Positions 58,391 through 64,000 of a stretch of DNA of 64,000 bases are shown here, piece after piece; the stretch's first letter is position 1; the number at the start of each line of letters is the position of its first letter. The translations under genes were made by a program, and so were the position numbers. The DNA is from Hymenobacter pini (lineage in GTDB: Bacteria; Bacteroidota; Bacteroidia; Cytophagales; Hymenobacteraceae): the NCBI RefSeq assembly GCF_020421205.1, contig NZ_JAIZZH010000003.1, forward strand, positions 959,216 through 1,023,215. The letters run 5' to 3'. The notes beneath the pieces are model-generated. The model searched no databases and was not told the DNA's origin. It saw only the letters and a program-made list of their open reading frames with translations.

Positions 58391-58593
58391 GCACAAAACC
58401 GGCTGGCGGCGGCCGTAAAGAGACAAATATAGCCTTTCGGGGCTGATTACACGTTTCCGGGATTCATAAGATTTTGGCCTTGCCCCAGGGCCCGCTGTAA
58501 CCTTCTGAGCGCGGGCAAGTATAGCGGCATACAGATGCTGCGCCAGTCGGCCGCGGCAGTGCTTTCTCCCATCTGCATCACCGTTACCACCCC

Positions 58594-59292
58594 ATGAAAC
58601 ACTTTGCACTCCTGCTGGCTGGCTGCGCGTTGAGCGCTACGGCTGTGGCTCAAACCAACGGCCCAAGCGGCACTCCCTCCTCGGCTGATTACGCTTCCGG
58701 CACCTCCGATTCGCGCAACAACGGCTTCGGCATTAAAGGCGGCTTCACGGCTTCCAACTTCCGCGGCGACGACAAGAAAAACTTCGGCAACGAAGGCATC
58801 TACAACACCTTCCACGCGGGTGCTTACGCGCAGTTTGGCTTCAACAACAGCTTCTCGCTGCAGCCCGAAATTCTGTATAGCCGCCAAGGCTTCAAAGGCG
58901 ACAGCCCGGCCTCTACAGCCCCCTCCGGCACCTTCACCACCCGCCTCGACTACGTTCAGGTACCGGTGCTGCTGGTGTACAACTTCCTCGACAACGTGAG
59001 CGTGCACGTAGGCCCCCAGGTTTCGCTGCTGACGAAAGTGAAGGAAGGTGATAAGGAGCGCAAGATTGCCGACGAAAACAACACCTACGGCTACAGCTAC
59101 AACAGCCTCGACTACGGCCTCGCCGCTGGCCTGGAGGCCCGCATCGGCCCGGCCCGTTTGGGTGGCCGCTACACGGCTGGTTTCAACGACATCATCAAGG
59201 ACCAGAACCTGTCGAAAACCGGGCAAACGGCCATTAACAACATCAAAAACGGCATGTTCCAGGTATACCTGGGACTGGGCATTTCTAACTAA
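58594..59292 (+). CDS. PorT-like outer-membrane beta-barrel protein
   Basis: A 232-residue exported protein. The signal peptide ends after ALSATAVAQ. The body is alternating amphipathic strands: GFGIKGGFTASNFRGD, FHAGAYAQFGFNNSFSLQPEILYSRQGF, FTTRLDYVQVPVLLVYNFLDNVSVHVGPQVSLLTKV and DYGLAAGLEARIGPARLGGRYTAGFNDI. These are the motifs of the PorT/outer-membrane barrel family of Bacteroidota. The last residues do not end in a terminal Phe, and the function is unknown. A short terminator follows at 59316-59346. Confidence 0.85.
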   Translation: MKHFALLLAGCALSATAVAQTNGPSGTPSSADYASGTSDSRNNGFGIKGGFTASNFRGDDKKNFGNEGIYNTFHAGAYAQFGFNNSFSLQPEILYSRQGFKGDSPASTAPSGTFTTRLDYVQVPVLLVYNFLDNVSVHVGPQVSLLTKVKEGDKERKIADENNTYGYSYNSLDYGLAAGLEARIGPARLGGRYTAGFNDIIKDQNLSKTGQTAINNIKNGMFQVYLGLGISN

Positions 59293-59315
59293 GCAGCCCG
59301 TCGCTTGCTTGCATA

Positions 59316-59346
59316 AAGGGAAGTCCTGAGGGGCTTCCTTTTTTTG
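59316..59346 (+). terminator. Terminator after PorT-like gene
   Basis: AAGGGAAG-type arm and CTTCCTTT-type arm around a short loop, followed by T residues (59339-59345). Confidence 0.6.
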
Positions 59347-59370
59347 TGTACCTCCTTGTTTGCGCACCCT

Positions 59371-59868
59371 ATGACAGCTGACGCCACTCTGCCCCTGATC
59401 AACCATGCCCGAGAGCTACTCATTGAGCGCGGCATGGGCGTGCTGGGCGCCTGGGCCCTGCTGAACCTACTGGTGAGCGGCTACTACGTGGCGCGTACTG
59501 ACCGGCGCAGCGTGGCCCACCACTTTCACTTGATGAATGTGGCGTGGAACATGGTGAATGCCCTGATTGCCGTGTGGGGCATTCTGCAGGCCCATCCGCA
59601 GCAGGTAGCCGGCCTTACCCTGGCCGAAAGCCTGGCTGCCCAGGCCCGCACCGAGCAGATTTTGCTGGTGAATGCCGCCCTGGATGTGGGGTACGTGCTG
59701 TTTGGCCTGTGGTTGCGCCGCCGGGCCACCACGGCCATCCGGCCCGAGCGCCTGGAGGGCTTCGGCCGCTCGGTAGTACTGCAAGGTGCTTTTCTAGTCG
59801 TGTTTGACACTGGGCTGTATTTGCTGTATCACCCGTACGCCGCGCAACTGCTTGCTGCGGGGGCATAG
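59371..59868 (+). CDS. Membrane protein of the DUF6992 kind
   Basis: A 165-residue protein with four hydrophobic spans (GVLGAWALLNLLVSGYYV, MNVAWNMVNALIAVWGIL, LLVNAALDVGYVLFGLWL, VVLQGAFLVVFDTGLYLLY). The segment HHFHLMNVAWNMVNA and DVGYVLFGLWL fit the DUF6992 family. Function unknown. The start ATG at 59371 lies just after the terminator of the porin-like gene, and a terminator follows at 59890-59926. Confidence 0.7.
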   Translation: MTADATLPLINHARELLIERGMGVLGAWALLNLLVSGYYVARTDRRSVAHHFHLMNVAWNMVNALIAVWGILQAHPQQVAGLTLAESLAAQARTEQILLVNAALDVGYVLFGLWLRRRATTAIRPERLEGFGRSVVLQGAFLVVFDTGLYLLYHPYAAQLLAAGA

Positions 59869-59889
59869 CTGCTGCGCCTGAACGCAAAA

Positions 59890-59926
59890 AACCGCCCCAC
59901 CAGCAACTAAGGCCGGTGGGGCGGTT
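59890..59926. terminator. Terminator between convergent genes
   Basis: AACCGCCCCACC (59890-59901) pairs with GGTGGGGCGGTT (59915-59926). Poly-A upstream and T residues downstream allow termination in both directions. Confidence 0.75.
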
Positions 59927-59960
59927 ATGCCAGTAGCCGCCCTATCAGGCGGCCGAGGAC

Positions 59961-60518
59961 TTACTTTTTGCCTACCAAGGCTTCTTTGATCTTGTCGTTG
60001 AAGTTCGGAATATCCTGAGGGTTGCGGCTGGTGATGATGTTGCCATCTACTACCACGGTTTCATCTACCCAATGGCCGCCGGCATTCTTCACGTCGGTTT
60101 TCAGGCTGGGCCAGCTGGTGAGCTTTTTGCCGCGTACGGCATCGGCCTCAATCAGCGTCCAGGGGCCGTGGCAGATAGCGGCTACAGGCTTGCCAGAACG
60201 CACAAACTCGCCGATAAAGCTAACTACCTCGGGCTTCGTGCGCAGCACGTCGGGGTTCATCTGGCCGCCAGGCAGCACCAAGGCATCATAGTCGGCCACC
60301 TTCACGTCGCCAATTACTTTGTCCACGTCCACTTTATCGCCCCAGTCTTTTTCGTCCCAGCCCTTAATCGAGCCGCTTTTCAGCGAAATTACGTGGGTTT
60401 CGGCGCCTTCGCCTTCCAGGAACTTCTTGGGCTTTTCCAGTTCCGATTGTTCAAAACCGTCGGTAGCTACAATGGCTATTTTCTTGCCTTTCAAGGCGTC
60501 GCTTCCAAAGATACTCAT
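59961..60518 (-). CDS. DJ-1/PfpI-family protein
   Basis: A 185-residue single-domain protein. The N-terminus has IAIVATDGFEQSELEKP (nucleophile-activating Glu region) and the nucleophile elbow is PVAAICHGPWTLIEADAV, with its Cys followed by His. VLPGGQMNPDVLR and HWVDETVVVDGNIITSRNPQDIPNF fit the intracellular protease/YhbO-YfkM type that handles glycated or stress-damaged molecules. It has no signal peptide. The ATG at 60518 begins the first strand. Confidence 0.92.
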   Translation of the reverse strand: MSIFGSDALKGKKIAIVATDGFEQSELEKPKKFLEGEGAETHVISLKSGSIKGWDEKDWGDKVDVDKVIGDVKVADYDALVLPGGQMNPDVLRTKPEVVSFIGEFVRSGKPVAAICHGPWTLIEADAVRGKKLTSWPSLKTDVKNAGGHWVDETVVVDGNIITSRNPQDIPNFNDKIKEALVGKK

Positions 60519-60553
60519 GAGTACAGAGGGGTGAGTTGGTAGAAATCAGGTAC

Positions 60554-60582
60554 AAAAAAACCGGTAGCCAGGCTGGCTACCG
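60554..60582 (-). terminator. Terminator of the thioesterase gene
   Basis: CGGTAGCC (60562-60569) pairs with GGCTACCG (60575-60582), and a T run follows on the minus strand (plus A at 60554-60560). Confidence 0.8.
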
Positions 60583-60640
60583 CTTCTGTTTTAACGAGGT
60601 TTGACGCGGGCGGTTAGGGCAGAATTTTGGCTTTTCGGGA

Positions 60641-61159
60641 CTACTCCTGCTCGTTTCGCTCCCGCTTGAGGGCTTTGCGGAGGCGCTTTACCCGCTCGTC
60701 AAAGCCATCAGGGTCGTAGTCGACTTCTTCCACATCCAATTGTTCCAGCAGGTCCATCAGCTCATCGGAGTGCTCGGTGCGGGTACCGCCGGGTATCTTT
60801 ACAAAAGCCATTTCCGACCACAGCACCGCTTTCAGCCGCAGGCCATCCTCGCTGAGCATCAGCATTTCTACTACCAGGTTGGAGTTGTCGAAATGAATGA
60901 GCTGGGTTTGGATGCGTACTTGCTCGGCGTGGTTGGCGGGCCGCAGGTAGGCAATCTGGTGCTTGGTAATTACCCAGCCGGCCTGGGCCTCGCGGGCCAG
61001 AGCGCCCATATTCAGGGCGTAGTGCTGGAGCACCTGCTCCTCCCGGGCGTTCAGGAAGTAGTCAAAAAAACGAGCGTTGTTGAGGTGGCCCAGCATGTCA
61101 CAATCCTGAAAGCGGATGCGGTGCAGGGTTTCGGGGGTGCGGATGAGCGGTGCAGCCAT
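60641..61159 (-). CDS. Acyl-CoA thioesterase, hot-dog fold
   Basis: A 172-residue hot-dog-fold thioesterase of the 4-hydroxybenzoyl-CoA type: HRIRFQDCDMLGHLNNARFFDYFLNAREEQVLQHY (catalytic Asp-containing HLNN helix region), WVITKHQIAYLRPANHAEQVRIQTQ and MLMLSEDGLRLKAVLWSEMAFV. The C-terminal 35 residues are highly charged (DGFDERVKRLRKALKRERNEQE) and outside the fold. It probably hydrolyses acyl-CoA or acyl-ACP in the cytoplasm. It lies 38 bases after the DUF3616 gene stop on the same strand. Confidence 0.88.
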   Translation of the reverse strand: MAAPLIRTPETLHRIRFQDCDMLGHLNNARFFDYFLNAREEQVLQHYALNMGALAREAQAGWVITKHQIAYLRPANHAEQVRIQTQLIHFDNSNLVVEMLMLSEDGLRLKAVLWSEMAFVKIPGGTRTEHSDELMDLLEQLDVEEVDYDPDGFDERVKRLRKALKRERNEQE

Positions 61160-61197
61160 AAGGGTAAGGCAGGTGATACGGGCGCAAAGGTGCGCAA

Positions 61198-62292
61198 TTA
61201 GCCGGGCAGCGGGTAAGTGTTGGCCAGAATGGTGTGGGGGCGGGGCTTGCGGGCAGGGGCAGGCTTATCAAATACCACCAGCATTTCCTGGCTGCTGAGC
61301 AAGGCCATACCCTCGGCCCGGTCGAGGTGCGGCAGGTGCGGCACGTCAAACAACCGCTCCAGCTGCGCGGCGGGGGTAAGGCTGTCGTGGGCTTGAAACA
61401 GGCCGTTGCGCCAGCGGTACACGGCAATGGTACCATCTAGGTCCATGGTGGGTCCGGCCAGAACAAACAGGTCGGTACCCTGCTGCCGGATTTCCCGGAT
61501 GCCCATGCCGCGCAGGTCCAGAAAGTGCTTTTTGTAGAGTGGGTGGCTGCCCCCCTCCATCTGTCCCAGCCGTAGCTTGCCTTTGCTGTGGTCCTCGGGC
61601 CGGATTTCCAGAATAACGGCCCAGCCATGCAGCACCGGCCCCCGCAGCCCCAGAAACAGCCGTCCATCGGGCGAGGCCGCCAGTCCTTCGATATCAAGGC
61701 CGTTGTCTTTGGCGGGCACCTGCAGGGCCGGGCCCAGGTGCTCATCTTGGCGGAGCACGTCCAGCAGTTCGTTGGTACCGACTTTGCGGCTGCGCAGTTG
61801 GGCGGCCCGCAATTTCTGGCCGGGCGCGGTAGGGTGCGAGGCCGTTTTCAGCAACTCATAGTCGCCGGACTGGGGGTTGAGCACCAGCGGAATACGGGCC
61901 AACAGGCAGCGGTTGGGGGCTACTTCCACCTTGGCCAGCCTCTTAATTTGCTTGGCCACGTTAGGGTCGTCGGATTTGGCGTTGCGGCGCTTGATGCTGT
62001 GTGAGCCAATTACCCACAGGTAGTTTTCGGCCTCGCCCATCCCTTCCAGGTCTATTTCCTCGGTGGTTTTGTCGGGTAGGCTCACTAAGTCAGCCAACGC
62101 ATACTGGCAGTGCTTGCCAAAGCTGCGCGGGCCCGTGCGCCGCAGCCGCTCCAGCGTGGTGCTTTCGTCGCAGCAGAGCCACAGGTTTTCACCCGTCAGC
62201 ACCGCTGCCGAAAGCCCGTCGCGCACATCGTCGCCCTCCGCGTTGCGGCTGAGTTTGGGGTTGAAGCGCAGCGTGTATTCGTTGGCAGCCAT
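61198..62292 (-). CDS. DUF3616 protein
   Basis: A 364-residue protein with no signal peptide. Motifs ENLWLCCDESTTLERL, LEGMGEAENYLWVIGSHSIKR, GLDIEGLAASPDGRLFLGLRGPVLHGWAVILEI, LDLRGMGIREI, DLFVLAGPTMDLDG and LDRAEGMALLSSQEMLVVFD mark the DUF3616 family, which probably has a beta-propeller fold. Function unknown. The ATG at 62292 is clear. It lies in a same-strand run with the thioesterase downstream. Confidence 0.88.
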   Translation of the reverse strand: MAANEYTLRFNPKLSRNAEGDDVRDGLSAAVLTGENLWLCCDESTTLERLRRTGPRSFGKHCQYALADLVSLPDKTTEEIDLEGMGEAENYLWVIGSHSIKRRNAKSDDPNVAKQIKRLAKVEVAPNRCLLARIPLVLNPQSGDYELLKTASHPTAPGQKLRAAQLRSRKVGTNELLDVLRQDEHLGPALQVPAKDNGLDIEGLAASPDGRLFLGLRGPVLHGWAVILEIRPEDHSKGKLRLGQMEGGSHPLYKKHFLDLRGMGIREIRQQGTDLFVLAGPTMDLDGTIAVYRWRNGLFQAHDSLTPAAQLERLFDVPHLPHLDRAEGMALLSSQEMLVVFDKPAPARKPRPHTILANTYPLPG

Positions 62293-62348
62293 ACACCAGG
62301 GTTGAAAATGGTACAGGCTACAAACGAGGCCAACGGCCGGATGTTTTT

Positions 62349-62858
62349 TTACCGGCCGCCGCAGTTGCTGCGCAGCTGGTTTAGCTGCTTCACCAGCCGC
62401 TGCACTTCCGCTTCGTTTGTGGTGTAGAGGGGTAGCTCAAACGTGGTATTGCTGGATGACTGAGCCGTTTTTTGCTGCCGCCGGATGTTGATTTTGTAGT
62501 ACAGCTCGTGGGTTTTGTCACAGTGGGCGGGCGCGTACGTCAGCTCCTGCACCTGCGCCCAGTCGGAGCCCAGTTTCAGCTCAAATTCTACCCGGTCATC
62601 GGTCTTCACCGCCCACTCTGCACCGTTTTTCTGGTGGCTGACCTGAATGGCGGTGGCCTCGTTGGCGGGCTTGGTGCGGTATTTCCGGATTACCTGCGTG
62701 AAATGGCAATCTGTGAAAGACACGCGCACCTCCGTTTCCGGCTCCTGGGAGTCCCGCATCAGCTGATTGAGGCGCTGGGCCAGAGCAGCCGACGAAATGG
62801 TTTGCGCCCAGCCCGCGGCAGGCACACTCAGCAATAGAGCCAGTACGTACGTTTTCAT
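62349..62858 (-). CDS. Secreted hypothetical protein
   Basis: A 169-residue exported protein with signal peptide VLALLLSVPAAGWAQ. The mature part has three Cys (SFTDCHFTQVI, APAHCDKTHEL, SNCGGR) and mixed strands. I do not recognise a family. It is an envelope or extracellular protein by its signal. It lies between a CpxP-like lipoprotein gene and the DUF3616 gene, all on the minus strand. Confidence 0.6.
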   Translation of the reverse strand: MKTYVLALLLSVPAAGWAQTISSAALAQRLNQLMRDSQEPETEVRVSFTDCHFTQVIRKYRTKPANEATAIQVSHQKNGAEWAVKTDDRVEFELKLGSDWAQVQELTYAPAHCDKTHELYYKINIRRQQKTAQSSSNTTFELPLYTTNEAEVQRLVKQLNQLRSNCGGR

Positions 62859-62957
62859 GCTACACCCGAAATAAAGATTCTGCCACGGGCCGGCTCCCTG
62901 TGAGCAGTCCCGTGGCAGGTCAGATGTAGCTTGCTAGCAAAGGGTTGCCTGGCAGAG

Positions 62958-63368
62958 TTACTGCGCCCGGCGGGCCTGCATTTGGGCCTGTACCTGGCGT
63001 TGCTTGGTTTTGAGCTGCTGGTACTGGGCCGGTGTCAGAATCCCTTTCAGCTCCTGCTCAGAGGAAGCATTAATGCGCTTCAGCTCGGCCATCAGGGCGG
63101 GGCGGTTGCTACCCAAGCGCTGCTTGGCGCTGTTGGCCTGTTCGGTGGTACTCGTAAATACGGCCCGCACCTTGGCGCGCTGGTCGTTGGTGAGGTTTAG
63201 CTCTTCGGTGAGTACATCGGTCAGGTCGCGGGCGGCGGTGGGTGCCACCACTGGAGCCGTTGGGGTAGTGGCCGTGGCGGTGGGAATTTTAGCTTTATTA
63301 CGACGGGCGCAGCCGGCCAGCAAACTAGTGGCCAGCAGCACAGTAAGGGTAAAACGCAGGGAGTACAT
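62958..63368 (-). CDS. Lipoprotein with CpxP/Spy-like helical domain
   Basis: A 136-residue lipoprotein. The lipobox is LLAGC (Cys20). After a Thr/Pro/Ala linker, the helical part has LTEELNLTNDQRAKVRAVFTSTTEQANSAKQRL and the signature LTPAQYQQLKTKQRQVQAQM, the LTxxQ-type repeats of periplasmic Spy/CpxP-like proteins. It is probably a periplasmic chaperone or stress sensor. The ATG at 63368 starts the signal peptide; upstream codons are discarded. Confidence 0.75.
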   Translation of the reverse strand: MYSLRFTLTVLLATSLLAGCARRNKAKIPTATATTPTAPVVAPTAARDLTDVLTEELNLTNDQRAKVRAVFTSTTEQANSAKQRLGSNRPALMAELKRINASSEQELKGILTPAQYQQLKTKQRQVQAQMQARRAQ

Positions 63369-63436
63369 AGCGGGAAAGGAACAAGGCGTGTTGTAGCGCC
63401 TACGCGAAAACCCGCCCAACGGGTACACCTCTCCCC

Positions 63437-64000
63437 TTATTGTTTGTAAGCGGCCACTGCCTCGGCCGGAGCAGTACGACTAGGCAAACTAGCTTTCAGG
63501 TGCTGAGCCGTGTGGTGGGCCAGCGCCATAATGGTGAGCATGGGGTTTACGCCGCTGCAGGCCGGGAAAGCCGAGGCATCGGCCACGTACAGGTGGCGCA
63601 ACTCGTACAGCTCGCCGGTAGGACTGGTGGGGTGCGTAGCCGCTGTGCCGCCCATGCGGCAGGAGCTCATCTGGTGGGCACTGTACAAGCCAAACTGATT
63701 GGCCTTCCAGCCCAGATGGGGCAGGCTGCTGAGTACCTCCGGGTTGAGGGCGCGGCCATTTTCGGCCCGCAGCACCGGCAATGAGCCGTGGGGCAATAGC
63801 ACTTCCCGGGCACCGGCGGCCACATGGATGTTAGCGGCGGCGGTTACGCCCCGCAGCAGGTGGCCCCGGTCATACTCGCTCAGCGTGTAATTAATCAGCG
63901 GAGCGCCTTGCCGGTCCACGCTGATGTGGCCGCCGTCCCGGTCGCGCGTGAGCACAATGAAGGAACCCATGTGCGCCGCCTGGGCCATCAGTTCCTTGTG
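63437..64000 (-). CDS. GMC oxidoreductase, C-terminal part (cut by window edge)
   Basis: The frame is open to the right edge, and only the last 188 or so residues are visible. It is the GMC-family C-terminal domain: RDGGHISVDRQGAPLINYTLSEYDR, LYSAHQMSSCRMGG, and YVADASAFPACSGVNPMLTIMALAHHTAQHL, with the conserved His (SAHQMSSC) and the substrate-side Asn (GVNPMLT). This family holds glucose-methanol-choline oxidoreductases using FAD. The FAD-binding part lies outside. The protein may carry a Tat signal or lie beside a partner gene; this cannot be seen. Confidence 0.9.
   Translation of the reverse strand, partial: HKELMAQAAHMGSFIVLTRDRDGGHISVDRQGAPLINYTLSEYDRGHLLRGVTAAANIHVAAGAREVLLPHGSLPVLRAENGRALNPEVLSSLPHLGWKANQFGLYSAHQMSSCRMGGTAATHPTSPTGELYELRHLYVADASAFPACSGVNPMLTIMALAHHTAQHLKASLPSRTAPAEAVAAYKQ

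Overview
The window looks like chromosomal DNA of a Bacteroidota bacterium of the order Cytophagales, most like Hymenobacter. The reasons are a GC-rich genome (about 60% in lines I sampled), type IX secretion sorting tails, PorT-like barrels, a CarboxypepD_reg-like protein, a Bacteroidota promoter (TTG-19 nt-TAnnTTTG), a fused OlsF-type acyltransferase and many lineage-typical DUF families (DUF4468, DUF6268, DUF2652, DUF5706, DUF1345, DUF4240, DUF3616). No integrase, transposase, phage gene or CRISPR array was seen. Species was not determined.

Layout. 1-5.5 kb: start of a secreted surface protein, then sixA, ppk1 and small genes. 5.6-9.1 kb: a single-chain MmeI-like restriction-modification enzyme with an AT-richer specificity segment, followed by a duplicated terminator. 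9.3-16.6 kb: alcohol dehydrogenase, a GAF protein between twin terminators, an outer-membrane protein and a 1303-residue phosphoesterase/kinase-like/barrel fusion. 16.9-19.4 kb: an HD phosphohydrolase fused to a Pycsar-type membrane effector domain, convergent with a class III cyclase-like protein. 19.5-26.5 kb: tRNA-Arg(CCT), helD, a NarL-type regulator, pncB and small genes. 26.6-40.4 kb: one same-strand block carrying purine (purL, Q, C, D, N, F, M) and pyrimidine (pyrD, F, E) genes with a few passenger genes. 40.4-41.5 kb: a gene-free kilobase with a probable structured small RNA that has its own promoter and terminator. 41.5-54 kb: DUF4468 protein, OlsF, a nuclease lipoprotein, T9SS proteins, and a sigma-54 activator followed by a five-PAS hybrid histidine kinase. 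54-58.2 kb: FAD oxidoreductase, type III polyketide synthase and methyltransferase, whose 3' end overlaps a deacetylase gene. 58.3-64 kb: tRNA-Val(GAC), a porin-like protein, a PfpI-like protein, a thioesterase and envelope proteins, ending in a cut GMC oxidoreductase.

The points most worth following up are the HD-Pycsar-effector/cyclase-like pair, the phosphoesterase/kinase-like/barrel fusion, the candidate small RNA, the degenerate GTTGNNN heptad arrays found between genes and also inside purM and purQ, the mosaic MmeI-like enzyme, and the purL/purQ split. All functions come from reading motifs in the translated sequence. No database search was run.
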